Of a DNA stretch of 64,000 nucleotides, positions 1-10,300 are shown piece by piece. Made by a program: the position numbers and the translations under genes. The stretch lies in contig QKJP01000036.1 in assembly GCA_003249255.1 (NCBI GenBank), positions 62,001 through 126,000 of the forward strand, written 5' to 3'. Each line of letters begins with the position of its first letter. The first letter of the stretch is position 1. The DNA comes from Bacteroidales bacterium. Lineage in GTDB: Bacteria; Bacteroidota; Bacteroidia; Bacteroidales; Marinilabiliaceae. The notes below the pieces were generated by a model. It worked only from the letters and a program-made list of their open reading frames with translations, ran no database searches and was not told where the DNA came from.

Positions 1-567
1 GGATTTCCTTCTGCGCAAACCTTTACCGATGTAAAGGTAATGGAAACCAAACGGGCTGTTCAAATGGGTGCTCATGAAGTTGATGTTGTTATTTCAGTTG
101 GAGAGTTCATGGAAGGTAATTATGAGTTTGTAGGTGAGGAGATTGTGGCGGTTAAGCAGGTGATGGGTGAGGCTCATTTGAAAGTTATTTTGGAAACCGG
201 TGCTCTACACGATCCAAAAGAGATTTGGATGGCGTCCCTATTAGCCATGGAAGCTGGTGCCGATTTTATTAAAACATCTACGGGTAAACAGCAACCTGCG
301 GCCACACTTGAAGCAGCTTATGTAATGTGCCGGGCCATTAAGGTTTTTAATGAAAAAAATAATCGAAAAGTTGGTTTTAAACCGGCTGGAGGAATTTCTA
401 CCACTATGGGTGCTTTAGCCTATTATGGTGTTGTGGAATCTATTTTAGGGGAAGAATGGTTATCTAATGAGTGGTTTAGAATTGGAGCCAGCCGTTTGGC
501 CAATGCTTTATTAACGGATATAAACTATGCTGAAACAGGGATCGAAAAGGAGGTTAAGTATTTCTAA
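1..567 (+). CDS. deoC: Deoxyribose-phosphate aldolase, C-terminal part (5' end outside window)
   Basis: The reading frame is open from the first base of the window, so the gene is cut by the window edge and does not start at the first ATG at position 40. DeoC cleaves 2-deoxyribose 5-phosphate to glyceraldehyde 3-phosphate and acetaldehyde in cytosolic deoxynucleoside catabolism. Visible family signatures are GAHEVDVVI, the Schiff-base lysine in IKTSTGK (codon about 271-273), and the second conserved lysine in GFKPAGGI. These match the aldolase class I TIM-barrel active site. The C-terminus ends at the expected place shortly after RIGAS and LANALL. No partner gene follows; the next 295 bases are AT-rich spacer without a clear terminator. 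Confidence 0.95.
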   Translation, partial: GFPSAQTFTDVKVMETKRAVQMGAHEVDVVISVGEFMEGNYEFVGEEIVAVKQVMGEAHLKVILETGALHDPKEIWMASLLAMEAGADFIKTSTGKQQPAATLEAAYVMCRAIKVFNEKNNRKVGFKPAGGISTTMGALAYYGVVESILGEEWLSNEWFRIGASRLANALLTDINYAETGIEKEVKYF

Positions 568-862
568 AATCAAGGTTTAACTCCTTATCTGTTCCATTTA
601 AATAAAGACTGACCGAATAAATAAGTGGAATCTTTTAAAAAGTGTTTTAGTATACATAATAGTATTTTTATGTTTTAATGGAAAGTTATTTAAATGCTTG
701 ACTTCATAATTTATATCGTTTTTTAAGGATATTTAATAATGTTTTGTCGATTATAATTATAATTTTGAATATAATATATTTTGATTATGATAAATTAATA
801 GATTATTCAAAATTAATATCATGCGCAACAAACAACTTTAAAAACTAAACACCATTTAGAAA

Positions 863-1342
863 ATGAAAAAGGAAATACTGAAGTACTTTTGGGGGGATTA
901 TATTTCTCCTTTAGGAAGACCTTCTTTAGTACTTGTTGGGCATGAATTGGAAGATAAAGTGATTATCGAAAAATATTATTTTTTTGAAGATATAAATGGC
1001 AAGCAAACTCATATTGGCGAACTGATTGAATCACCTATTATCCCAAATTTTTCAGATGATTTAGAGATGTTTATGGGAAACGAAGGTTTAGAACATGCAA
1101 AATCAACCATTTATTTTGAAGCCTTAAAGGTTAATGAGAAAAACAATAAAAATAAGTTTTCATTTAACGATATTAAAGTTGAACTGATAGAAGCCAATGA
1201 TTCAGCCTTTTTACTGTATTTAAAGCGCAATGCTGAAACACACTTAAACTGGATTTATAAATCAACTTCTTCGCAACAATTAAAGAGCCTGATTGATCGT
1301 TTTAAAACCTTGAAAATTACCGTAAAAAACTTGTTACGGTAA
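863..1342 (+). CDS. Hypothetical protein, 159 residues
   Basis: No family is recognised. The protein is soluble-looking, begins MKKEILKYFWGDY, has no signal peptide or membrane segment, and is rich in Lys, Glu and Asn with aromatic patches near the N-terminus. The start codon follows an AT-rich leader without a strong Shine-Dalgarno sequence, as is usual in this phylum. It stands alone between deoC and the convergent TonB-dependent receptor gene. The two genes' 3' ends are only about 65 bases apart, and that gap contains an imperfect hairpin (AGTGTCTGAAA / TTTCAGACACTT, about 1361-1400) that could serve as a terminator for both. Confidence 0.6.
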   Translation: MKKEILKYFWGDYISPLGRPSLVLVGHELEDKVIIEKYYFFEDINGKQTHIGELIESPIIPNFSDDLEMFMGNEGLEHAKSTIYFEALKVNEKNNKNKFSFNDIKVELIEANDSAFLLYLKRNAETHLNWIYKSTSSQQLKSLIDRFKTLKITVKNLLR

Positions 1343-1360
1343 ATGAGCATTAGGAAAATA

Positions 1361-1400
1361 AAGTGTCTGAAAAATACCAATACCATCTTTCAGACACTTC
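1361..1400. terminator. Bidirectional hairpin terminator between convergent genes
   Basis: AGTGTCTGAAA pairs with TTTCAGACACT across a short AT-rich loop. It lies between the stop of the 159-residue gene and the stop of the convergent TonB-dependent receptor gene. The flanking T-tracts are weak, so termination is inferred. Confidence 0.5.
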
Positions 1401-1407
1401 ACTATTC

Positions 1408-3822
1408 TTAAAAATAAACCTTATACATCAGGTTAGGGAAGAATCCAAATTGGGTAATATAACCTATTGAATTTGGTTCAGTTTCGTCATAATATTCAGA
1501 TATTCGACCGGTGTTATTGGTTAGGTTTTGAAGATCGATAAATAATTCATGAGTTGTTTTTTTGCGATTCACCTTATAGCTGAGCGAAAAATTGAGCTGA
1601 AAGATTTGATCTAATGAGTTTTCGTACGCTTTTGAATAATCCCAAAACTGATTATTTTCCTGATCAATGCTTAAGTCACCATTCTCATTTTTTAAAAGAG
1701 GGATGTATTTTTGTCCGCCTTGTAAGAACATTTTAGCGTTAAGAGCAAGTGTTTTATTCTGTTTTTTGCCTAAGCCGGTACATTCTTTTCCAATTAATAA
1801 ATTAACTAAATATTCATTGTTAAATTGGGTATTTCGTTCTATTCCATCCTTAGCCGTGTATTTCGAATCGAATAGTGATCCATTTAGTAAGAAGTAAAAG
1901 TCATTGTTAAAAAACCGTTCAAGTGTTAATTCTACCCCATAGTTTTTGCCGGTACCTTCATTTACCAAGTCTATGTAACGGTAATTAATGCCTTCATTGA
2001 GGGTAGAGTAGTAGCTGGTTTCATCGTTTTCAACCGGAATATTATATAAATCCTGGTAATAAACTTCGGCTTTGGCTCTCAGGTTTTCAGAAAAACGTTT
2101 TTCAAAGCCTAATACATAATGATGGGCTTTTAATAAATCCAAATCCTTATTGGGTTGAATTAGACTACCATCAGTTTGTTCGATCTTTGCAAAGTAATGA
2201 TGGATACTTTCCATTTTACTGTGCATTCCATATCCAAAGCTAAGTGTATGGTGAGTATCAAGTGCCCAATTTATACCAAGTCTTGGTTCGAAAGTACTTT
2301 TGTTATTCAACAATACATTCATGTTGTGTATACCTGCTGCAAGGTTAATCGAAGGTAAAATTCTATACTTCCAGCATGCGTAATTATTTAGTGTAGAAGC
2401 TTGGTTATTAAATGATTCAGGATCCATTTTACCGGATAATTTTTCTAATGTTGCTTGATTGAAATCATAGTTCCACACGGTATATTTTGTTCCCAATTGA
2501 ACTTTGCTTTTGGCCGAAAACTTATGTTTGTAGTTTACTGATGCTCTGTAGAATGAGCGTTGAATTTGATTGTCGAAATTTTTTCGTTTTGTTTTAATAA
2601 TATTATCGTTATCATTCAGTGGTTTTTCATATTCAAATATTTCATCTTCTATGCTGCTATTTGAATATGTGATTGAAGTTTTTAGATAACCCTTTGGAGA
2701 AGTTGTGATTACATGGTTTAATCCAACATTCATCAAATGGTTTTGTTTTTTGTAATCTTCAACAATATTTGCACTTTTTGTAGTGTTAAATGGAGTAGTG
2801 GTTAAGGCGGGACTCACATCGGTGATAAACATTCTGCTTAGTCCGGCAACTCCAAACAAAGAGAAGGTACCCATCTGTTTGGTCGGAAGATTTATTTTAT
2901 AGGTAGCATCTTGAAAATCAGGAGTTCCATTAATGTCAGTTAAACCTAAATCTGAAATAACACTAACGGTTGAATATCTGTAATTTATTAAATATGATCC
3001 ATTATACCCTTTTTTGAAAGGGCCTTCTAAAGTTACATCAGTTCCTAATAATCCAATACCCAAGGCGGCTTCAAACTTTTCATTGTTGCCATTTCGTAGA
3101 TGTACATCATATACGGCAGATAAAACGTTACCAAACTCAGCTGTAAAAGCGCCGGTATGAAAATCTGACATTGATAACAGATTATTGTTTAATGCACTTA
3201 AACCTCCAAAGGATGCATTCTGATCATCAAAATGATAAGGGCTTGTGATTTCTACATCTTCTAATCGCCATTGAATGTATTTGGGCGCATTTCCACGTAC
3301 AATAATGTCGCTGCTTCCGGTAGCTGTGGCTGCTACTCCGGCAAAATTAGTTACCAAACGTGAAGGATCATCAAAGCCACCTGAAAAACGTTTGCCGTCA
3401 GCTGCACTTATGGAGCGTGAACTTATTAATGACATTTCATTTTGAGGGTTGCCTTTTTGTTTGCTGCCATTTACAACTATTTCATTTAATGTAATATCAG
3501 ATTGTTCCATACTCAAGTTAAGTACTACTTCTTGAGCCGAATTGACTCTGATGCTTTTTTCTGTTTTGGGATGGTATCCCAGATACGAGAGTTTTAATTG
3601 GATGTAACCGGTGGGAATGTTTTCGAATCTAAATTCACCATTTGCATTAGTTACGGTGCCTTTTTCCTCATCATCAAAAATGGCTACAACAGCTGCACCA
3701 ATCAAAGGGGATTGGTTATCTTTATCAATTACAGTACCTCGTACGGTTTGAGTTAAATTTTCGGCGGAAAATGCAGTACATCCCAATAGAATGCCTAGCA
3801 TTAATGATTGAAATCGTTTCAT
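1408..3822 (-). CDS. TonB-dependent outer-membrane receptor with carboxypeptidase-regulatory-like N-terminus
   Basis: The 804-residue protein starts with a signal peptide (about 1-20). A CarboxypepD_reg-like beta-sandwich follows (about 27-112, with VRGTVIDKDNQSPLIGAAV and GEFRFENIPTGYIQLKL), then a plug domain (about 130-245, with DIIVRGNAPKYIQWRLEDVE). The remainder is a long Tyr/Asn-rich beta-barrel ending in the aromatic-terminated strand NLMYKVYF, typical of BAM substrates. It should take up a ligand across the outer membrane using TonB energy. There is no SusD gene beside it and the N-terminal SusC signature is absent, so it is not a standard glycan SusC; iron-chelate, peptide or small-ligand uptake are all possible. 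A 69-residue gene lies 45 bases upstream on the same strand and is probably co-transcribed. Confidence 0.88.
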   Translation of the reverse strand: MKRFQSLMLGILLGCTAFSAENLTQTVRGTVIDKDNQSPLIGAAVVAIFDDEEKGTVTNANGEFRFENIPTGYIQLKLSYLGYHPKTEKSIRVNSAQEVVLNLSMEQSDITLNEIVVNGSKQKGNPQNEMSLISSRSISAADGKRFSGGFDDPSRLVTNFAGVAATATGSSDIIVRGNAPKYIQWRLEDVEITSPYHFDDQNASFGGLSALNNNLLSMSDFHTGAFTAEFGNVLSAVYDVHLRNGNNEKFEAALGIGLLGTDVTLEGPFKKGYNGSYLINYRYSTVSVISDLGLTDINGTPDFQDATYKINLPTKQMGTFSLFGVAGLSRMFITDVSPALTTTPFNTTKSANIVEDYKKQNHLMNVGLNHVITTSPKGYLKTSITYSNSSIEDEIFEYEKPLNDNDNIIKTKRKNFDNQIQRSFYRASVNYKHKFSAKSKVQLGTKYTVWNYDFNQATLEKLSGKMDPESFNNQASTLNNYACWKYRILPSINLAAGIHNMNVLLNNKSTFEPRLGINWALDTHHTLSFGYGMHSKMESIHHYFAKIEQTDGSLIQPNKDLDLLKAHHYVLGFEKRFSENLRAKAEVYYQDLYNIPVENDETSYYSTLNEGINYRYIDLVNEGTGKNYGVELTLERFFNNDFYFLLNGSLFDSKYTAKDGIERNTQFNNEYLVNLLIGKECTGLGKKQNKTLALNAKMFLQGGQKYIPLLKNENGDLSIDQENNQFWDYSKAYENSLDQIFQLNFSLSYKVNRKKTTHELFIDLQNLTNNTGRISEYYDETEPNSIGYITQFGFFPNLMYKVYF

Positions 3823-3867
3823 GTCTATTATGTTTTAATTAATATCAATTTGGATAGTTGTTTAAAC

Positions 3868-4077
3868 TCAATTGTCTGTTTTCACCGGGTTAATAGATAT
3901 GAGAGTTAGGTTTAAAGCTTTTATTTGAGAGAGAATACCATGCAGATGCGCTTCATCTTTGATGAATCCATATAACATGGTTCCTTTATCGTTTACTTTG
4001 AGCTGCATTTGATCGAAGTATTTGCCCCAAAAGTTGGATAATTCTTCCTGTATGATGATTTCGGTTTTTCCTTGCAT
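3868..4077 (-). CDS. Small conserved hypothetical protein upstream of the TonB receptor
   Basis: A 69-residue soluble protein without signal peptide. The central part (FIKDEAHLHGILSQIKALN then LTLISINPV) resembles a small uncharacterised protein family that I recall carrying a DQAxLHGLLxKIRDLGLPLLSV-type core in several phyla; that resemblance is from memory and unverified. It is the first gene of a probable two-gene operon with the TonB-dependent receptor (45-base gap). Its promoter side contains several GGGTGAT repeats shared with the divergent lipoprotein gene. A regulatory or adaptor role is possible but not shown. Confidence 0.65.
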   Translation of the reverse strand: MQGKTEIIIQEELSNFWGKYFDQMQLKVNDKGTMLYGFIKDEAHLHGILSQIKALNLTLISINPVKTDN

Positions 4078-4113
4078 AGCTTCAATGTTTAAAAGTGACT
4101 ATGCAAAGTTGCA

Positions 4114-4163
4114 GGGTGATCGTTAACTATTTATCACCCGCCAGGGTGATTAGGGTGGGTGAT
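4114..4163. promoter_or_regulatory. GGGTGAT repeat cluster between divergent genes (possible operator)
   Basis: GGGTGAT occurs at 4114-4120, 4144-4150 and 4157-4163, with an inverted copy ATCACCC at 4133-4139. The cluster lies between the start of the receptor operon (minus strand) and the lipoprotein gene (plus strand). An AACTTTGC segment on the minus strand (about 4103-4110) resembles a -7 element and sits next to the cluster. Operator function is inferred from position and repetition only. Confidence 0.4.
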
Positions 4164-4241
4164 TTATGGGAGATAATTGGAACGTGAGGTTTAAGGGTTT
4201 TAATAATTATCAATTATTTTGCGTTTAAAACCTTAAAAATT

Positions 4242-5177
4242 ATGATTAGAAAGATTAGCACCCTTATTATTTGTTTTGTTGTTTGTTTTTCGTGTAAGAA
4301 TGATGATGAGCCCTCGGTAGAGCCTGATATCAAGCAACCTTCATTTCGATTGGTAAAAACCATTTCAAAACCATTATTCCTACTTCCCGGCTATTCCGGC
4401 TACGGATTTCAAAAGTCTTTGCGAACTTATGAATATGATGGAGATCTTTTAAAAAATGTTTTAATTTATAATGATACGATTGTTAATAGATATGAATTAA
4501 TTGATTCATTTGCATATACTTATAGTGGAGATACTACTACATGCATTAGTTATTATGCTGGAATAAGTACTGTTCCTCAACGCAAAAGTGTTACGATTGA
4601 ACATCCAGATGGTTTATTTGAAAAGCTTTCATACAGCTACGAAGGTTTAAATGATAGATTATTAGGTAAATATGTAGAAAAGTATATGGATGATAATATT
4701 GTATACGAAAAGCATTTTTCTTTTAAAGAAGAATTAAACGATTATGAATTATCATCAAAAGATACTTTTATTTATGAAATCAATAAGTTGAAGGAACTTC
4801 ATCGATATAGTACTGATGATGATAACCAATTATACCTTTCAAGTAGATCTATGTACAATTATGAAAATGGTTTCTTAGTTGATCATGTTACTACCAATTG
4901 GGAAAGTAAAAATGTAATCAACGGATATGAAAAGTTTGAGTATAATTATGCCGGTTCAAGAGTTGAAAGCATTCAAAAGTATTATAAGAGCAAAGAAAAT
5001 GATGAATGGATTCAATGTAGTTTAGAGTATGAACTTCTCTTTGATGAGTTTAAAAACATCAAAGAACTTAGATCGCACGGTATGATAATAAGTTATTATT
5101 ACGAGCAGACAGATGGCGAAAAGCAAGAAAATATCCCTTTACTGCATGTTGAAATTCCGCCAGCCATATTTAAATAA
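4242..5177 (+). CDS. Putative lipoprotein, 311 residues
   Basis: The N-terminus is a lipoprotein signal (hydrophobic stretch STLIICFVVCFSC with the lipobox Cys at residue 18), followed by a short acidic linker KNDDEPSVEPD. The remainder is rich in Tyr, Asp, Glu and Ser and contains repeated short patterns such as YEYDGD, YTYSGD, YNYENG and YNYAGS, suggesting a repetitive beta-structure like those of other Bacteroidota surface lipoproteins. No enzyme motif is seen. It is divergent from the receptor operon and shares the GGGTGAT-rich spacer with it. The gene ends just before the first MITE-like element. Confidence 0.75.
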   Translation: MIRKISTLIICFVVCFSCKNDDEPSVEPDIKQPSFRLVKTISKPLFLLPGYSGYGFQKSLRTYEYDGDLLKNVLIYNDTIVNRYELIDSFAYTYSGDTTTCISYYAGISTVPQRKSVTIEHPDGLFEKLSYSYEGLNDRLLGKYVEKYMDDNIVYEKHFSFKEELNDYELSSKDTFIYEINKLKELHRYSTDDDNQLYLSSRSMYNYENGFLVDHVTTNWESKNVINGYEKFEYNYAGSRVESIQKYYKSKENDEWIQCSLEYELLFDEFKNIKELRSHGMIISYYYEQTDGEKQENIPLLHVEIPPAIFK

Positions 5178-5186
5178 AAAATTATT

Positions 5187-5457
5187 GAGGTAAGTAGTTA
5201 AATACATATCAATAGTAAGCTTACGTTAGCATCAAAGATGCGGTGTCATTTAGCATAGCCTGGAGGGCTATGAATATCATGGCATGATATTGTTAGCGCC
5301 AAAGCGTAGTCGTGTGATTAAGACTACGCACCTTTTGGCGCTTAAATAAAATACCTGATTAATATCCTTGCCCTTACAGGCTAGGCTTTGGGATGTCGGC
5401 CACTTTGGGGCTTTTTTAGATTTAGCAGAAATGTATGTACTTATCTACTGACCTCAA
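5187..5457 (+). repeat. MITE-like structured repeat, copy 1 (reference orientation)
   Basis: The element begins GAGGTAAGTAGTTAAATACA and ends in the imperfect inverted counterpart (TACTTATCTACTGACCTCAA). Inside are successive hairpins: GCATC/GATGC (5229-5241), CATAGCC/GGGCTATG (5254-5272), ATATCATG/CATGATAT (5274-5290), a long stem AGCGCCAAA/TTTGGCGCT (5295-5342) enclosing GCGTAGTC/GACTACGC, and a CCTTGCCCTTACAGGCTAGG stem near 5366-5385. No coding capacity is present. Four further copies occur in this window. It looks like a non-autonomous mobile element with strong secondary structure. Confidence 0.8.
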
Positions 5458-5471
5458 AAAAATTAAATAAC

Positions 5472-5511
5472 AAAAGCTCGAAGGTTCTTTAACACTTCGA
5501 GCTTTTTTTTT
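5472..5511 (+). terminator. Strong intrinsic terminator
   Basis: AAAGCTCGAAG pairs with CTTCGAGCTTT, followed by a T9 tract. The nearest upstream gene is the lipoprotein gene ending at 5177, with the MITE-like element in between, so the terminator probably belonged to that gene before the insertion, or it ends a transcript running through the element. Confidence 0.8.
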
Positions 5512-5850
5512 GCAAGGTATTTTTTAACTGTTTTATATTCTGCAACAATGATAGCTAAACTACTTATGGCTTAAAAGTAAAATTGACTGATTAACTTAAC
5601 TTTAACCCTGCTTAAGAAAAGGTGAACGTTTTTTAATTTTGGAATAGTCCAAGTAAGCAGTAGAATTTCTTATCAAAAGCTACTAGCAGTAACATGCAGG
5701 TGAAGTATTTTCAACTATGAGAAAGATACTTTCTGTCTTTGTTGAAATAGGTTTGTGTATAACGAGATATTCATCTTTGGTTAAAATTTATCTTGATCTT
5801 CCTTTTCTTTTTACAGAAATTGATAAGCGCATTTACTTAACCTTTGTTCA

Positions 5851-6402
5851 ATGAGAAGAAGATTTAATATTATTCTGTTTTCGCTGTTGATCCTATTATT
5901 TTTCATATTAGGCTTTAATTACCTTAGATTTTATCAGGATATAAATGCTTGTAATGATCAAGGTGGCAGATGGAATCATAACCAAAAAAAATGTGATAGA
6001 ATCAGTCAAATAAAACTCGATCAATTAACTGATTTTTACTGGTATGCGGCTTATGATTCGCTTTCAGAAAGAGAAATTCTGATTAAGGGCAACAAATTAG
6101 ATTCTGTTAAACCTTCGGCTTTTGAATCCATCAAGATTTTAAACCGCCGGAAAATACCTTGCAAAATCGTATTTAATGCCATTCAAGCCGATACCATTTT
6201 TATTGGTATTACCAACGAGAAATTCCTTGCAGAACGAAAGGGAATCTCAAGAGTCGACTATTACATTGCAGAAACAGTATTTACATTAACCGAGAATGAA
6301 TTGATTAATTTCGTAAATATTAGCTTAAATTCGGAAGCTCATGTCAATTCGGGTATTTATAGCCGGCATGGATTTCAACATTTAGTATATCTAAAACAAT
6401 GA
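5851..6402 (+). CDS. Hypothetical single-pass membrane-anchored protein
   Basis: The 183-residue protein has one N-terminal membrane segment (about residues 5-25, FNIILFSLLILLFFILGF) after an MRRR positive start. A putatively periplasmic part follows and contains a Cys pair around NACNDQGGRWNHNQKKCD, the kind of short disulphide loop seen in many small exported proteins. No family is recognised. The stop overlaps the next ATG (ATGA), so translation is coupled to the downstream membrane protein gene, and the two should act together. Confidence 0.65.
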   Translation: MRRRFNIILFSLLILLFFILGFNYLRFYQDINACNDQGGRWNHNQKKCDRISQIKLDQLTDFYWYAAYDSLSEREILIKGNKLDSVKPSAFESIKILNRRKIPCKIVFNAIQADTIFIGITNEKFLAERKGISRVDYYIAETVFTLTENELINFVNISLNSEAHVNSGIYSRHGFQHLVYLKQ

Positions 6403-7141
6403 ATAACACAGGTAGACAATTACTCTTATTATTAGCCATTTTGGCCGTTTTTTCTTGTGTTGTGTTTTTTATCTTTCAATCGGTTTTAGATGGGGGTTTT
6501 AACACTAAATTATTACCCATTATGATCATTTGTATCCTTCCAATTACGGGGATTATCTTTTTGGCAGGAAAAACAAAGAAAGAAGGCGAAATGGAAGAAC
6601 TAAAATCCATCTTCGAAGATCAATCTCTTATTGAAGAATGGAAGTATACCAAGGATGAATGGGACAAGTATGCAATCAACTTTATTTCTAAAAAGAAGAA
6701 GTCGTTTATTATTGGTTTTTCAATACCGTTGGTGTTAATAAGTTCATTTATTCTTTATGTGGGTAGTTTTATTATCGCTTATTGGAGTCTTTTAGGTGGT
6801 ATTAGTATTGTATTACTCATTTATAAATTAAAGTTTTCAAAATTGCAGGATCTTTATCTCAACATAGAAGAGCCTGGCGTAAAAATCACCACGAGCGGTT
6901 TTGTTTTAAATTCTAAAAAAGGTGTTCTTTTTAATGGGAATGCACGCCTTAGTTCGGTTAGAGTTGAAAATTATTTAAACACAGATTGCTAATTGTAATC
7001 GAATATATTACCGGACATACAGGAGCTACAGCCCATGATTTTCATTATTTACCAATACCATCAACTGAGAAAAAAATTGATCGAATTGTTACCTTAATTG
7101 ATCGACAAATCATTTTTAAACCTTATGAAGCGAACAATTAA
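6399..7141 (+). pseudogene. Membrane protein gene with a probable frameshift near its 3' end
   Basis: The intact frame runs 6399-6992 (197 residues) with hydrophobic segments near residues 8-28, 38-55, 100-125 and 128-145. It stops at TAA 6990-6992 directly after LSSVRVENYLNTDC. The -1 frame then continues without interruption from about 6989 to TAA at 7139-7141, giving LVIEYITGHTGA, HDFHYLPIP and KIDRIVTLIDRQIIFKP, a well-formed folded-domain ending that reads as the natural continuation. One missing base near 6985-6990 would join the two. Family unknown. The start overlaps the stop of the preceding gene. Sequencing error is the alternative to true decay. Confidence 0.6.
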
Positions 7142-7375
7142 GTTTGCCAGTGTACGAAGTTCCTGATATTGATTTCTAATAAAATATCTCAAACTTATTA
7201 ACTCAAGTTTAATGATTGATGTAGTTTAGTAAACGTAAAATATATTCTATTTACTTTGGGAGATCTGGTAATTAGTGTATAAGTTATTGATTTTCATCAA
7301 ATGGTGTTTGTTGTTCACCTGAAAAGTTGTTAAATTTTATTGTTAACCTAATACTCATACCAATTAAGTATAGAT

Positions 7376-10300
7376 ATGGCAATAAACAAGCAGCTTAAAA
7401 AGAAAAATATTTCCAGTTATTTTTCACCTTTCGATGTTCTCCTTCAACATGCTCCGGATGCCATTGTAATCTGTAATTCACAGGGAAAAATTGAGTATTT
7501 CAATCATGGTCTTTTAGATTTATTAGCCTATTCAGATCATGAAATTAAGGCTTTATATCTCGGTCATTTAGATGAGTTTTTTGGCGATTCGGTAAATCTT
7601 CAGAACGAATGTAAACTGATAAACGAAAAGGGCAAACAACACCGAAATAGTTATTTAAGGGCAAAAACAGGTGAGAGTATTCCTGTCACCGTATGTTTAT
7701 CCATTCAAACTTATAATGGTGCTGAATATTTGGTCATGCATGCTCGTGACATCACCTATGAACAAGAACGAGAAGTTGCTTGTGTCGAACGAAAAGAGAA
7801 GTATCAAACCTTTTTTGAAACAGCTCGCGATGGCGCTTTTGTTACTTCCATTGAAGGAAAATTTGAGGACTGCAATACCGGTATGGTTGAGCTTTTAGGA
7901 TATGCATCCAAAGAGGAACTTTTGGCAAAAAGTGTGGCTGAGGTGTATGCTAATCCCGAAGAACGTCCGCAAATAATTCAAAAAGTTATTCAAGAAGGTT
8001 ATGTTAATAATCACCCATTGACCGGTCGAAAGTGTGATGGAACCCTGATAAACACCTTAATAACCCTTAGAGCTTTGTATAATAACAAACGTGAAGTAAG
8101 CGGTTTTTGTGGTACCATCCTTAACAATAACGAACGTTTTTTTGCCGAAAAAGCTTTACACGAATCCTATCAAATGCTCGAAACTGCCGAAGAAATGGCT
8201 GATATGGGAAGTTGGCAATGGGTTTGGAAGACGAATAAAATGAAGCTTTCGAATAATGCGCTTTCAATTTATGGTTTAAAACCGGAAGATAATAATGCGC
8301 CCATCGATGAAATACTTTCTTTTTTTCACAGTGAGGATGTGGATGATTTCAGACTTAACATGGAAAAAATGCTTGTAGAGGAAAAAGCCGGGGCGTTTAA
8401 ATACAGGATTGTCAGACCTGATGGTGAAATAAGAAATATCAAAGGTGTAGGAAAACTAAATTTTGATAATCTGGGAAATATCACAAGCATATTTGGTTCC
8501 ATTAAAGATGAAACCAATGTGGTAAATAATGAAAAAATTATTGCGGCTCGTTTAAGATTATTTAATTATGCAGAGAAACATTCTTTAAAAGAATTGCTCC
8601 AGCGCATATTGGATGAAGCTGAAGAACTGACCTATAGTCAAAATGGATTTTACCATTTTATAGACGAAGACCAGAAAACTGTTTCATTACAAGCTTGCTC
8701 TACCAATACCTGGGATTTGTTTAGAATATCAAAAATTGAGAATCGCTATTATCCAATTCAACCAAGTACCGATTTGGGCGAATGTTTGAAACAACATAAA
8801 CCTTTAATTCGAAATGATTTTCAGAGTCTGAGTTCTAAATTAGGCTTACCGGAAAAACCGGTTGCCATTGGCAGAGAGTTACTGGTTCCAGTTTTTCAGC
8901 ATTCAAAAATCGTAGCCGTTTTATCTGTCGGAAACAAATCAAATGATTACAATCATCAAGATAAAAGTGTGGTATCGAAGTTGGCCAATTTAACCTGGGA
9001 AATCATAGAACGTAAAAAAGCTCAGGAAAAAACCGTTAAGTTATCTATTGCCGTAGAACAAAGTCCGGCTAGCACCATTATTACTGATGAGCAAGGTTTA
9101 ATTGAGTATGTGAATCCCAAATTCTCTGAATTAACCGGTTATAGTCTAAAAGAATCTATCGGATTACTTCCCAATATTTTAAATGCCAATATTGTAGATT
9201 CTGTGATGTATCAGGATATTTGGAAAACCATTAGTGCCGGAAATATTTGGCAGGGTGAGTTTCATAATAAAAAAAAGAATGGAGATGCTTATTGGGAGAA
9301 TGCCAGTATAGCTCCCATAAAGGGGGAAAATGGAGATATCTTGAATTACATTATTGTAAAAGAGGATATTACACAAAAGATAAAAATTTTGACCGATTTA
9401 AAAGTCGCCAAAAACAAAGCGGAAGAAAATGACCGCTTAAAATCGGCCTTTTTAAACAATATGTCGCATGAAATAAGAACTCCATTAAATGGGATTCTTG
9501 GATTTACAAAACTGTTTTTGAGTCCCGATTCAACACCGGCACAAAGAGAAGATTTTTCAAGTATCATTACCCAAAGTTCACATCAATTATTAGCCATTGT
9601 AAGTGATATTTTAGACATTGCCAAAATCGAAACCGGGCAAGTCAAAATCAAAGAAGAAATTGTGGATTTATCCCTGCTTTGTACCGAAGTGTATGCGACC
9701 CAGTTAACCGAAGCTACAAAGAAGCGCATCAGTCTGGAAAAGGAGCATAGCGAGATATGTTCAGAAGTTTCAGTTTTAGCTGATAAAATCATCTTAAAGA
9801 AAGTACTTAGTTATTTGTTAGACAATGCCATAAAATTTACCCTGGAAGGTAAGGTGCTTTTAAAATGTGAACTAAGAGGTGACGAAATTTTATTTTCAGT
9901 ATCTGATACCGGTATCGGCATAGAAAAGGAAAAACACGAATCCATATTTGAGCATTTTCGCCAGGCCGAAGTGACCAATACCCGTAATTATGGAGGTACC
10001 GGTTTAGGTTTATCAATATGCAGAGGTTTGTTGAAATGTATGAAGGGTAATATATGGCTTGAATCTGAAGTTAATGTGGGATCAACGTTTTATTTTACCA
10101 TACCTTATAAATCTGCCAAAGGTGTTGAAATTAAGTTAGAGGAAGTTTTGACTACTGTAAATAATCACACAACTACCACTATTTTAGTGGCTGAAGATGA
10201 ACAACTTAATTATTTGTTTCTGTCGGAAATTTTACAAGGAGAAAAATATCAGGTAATTCATGCCTTAAATGGCAAAGAGGCAGTAGATATTATATATGCT

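Noticed and set aside
1408-4077. SusC/SusD polysaccharide utilisation locus around the TonB-dependent receptor
   Set aside because: No SusD-like gene, glycoside hydrolase or sigma/anti-sigma pair is adjacent, and the plug lacks the SusC signature.
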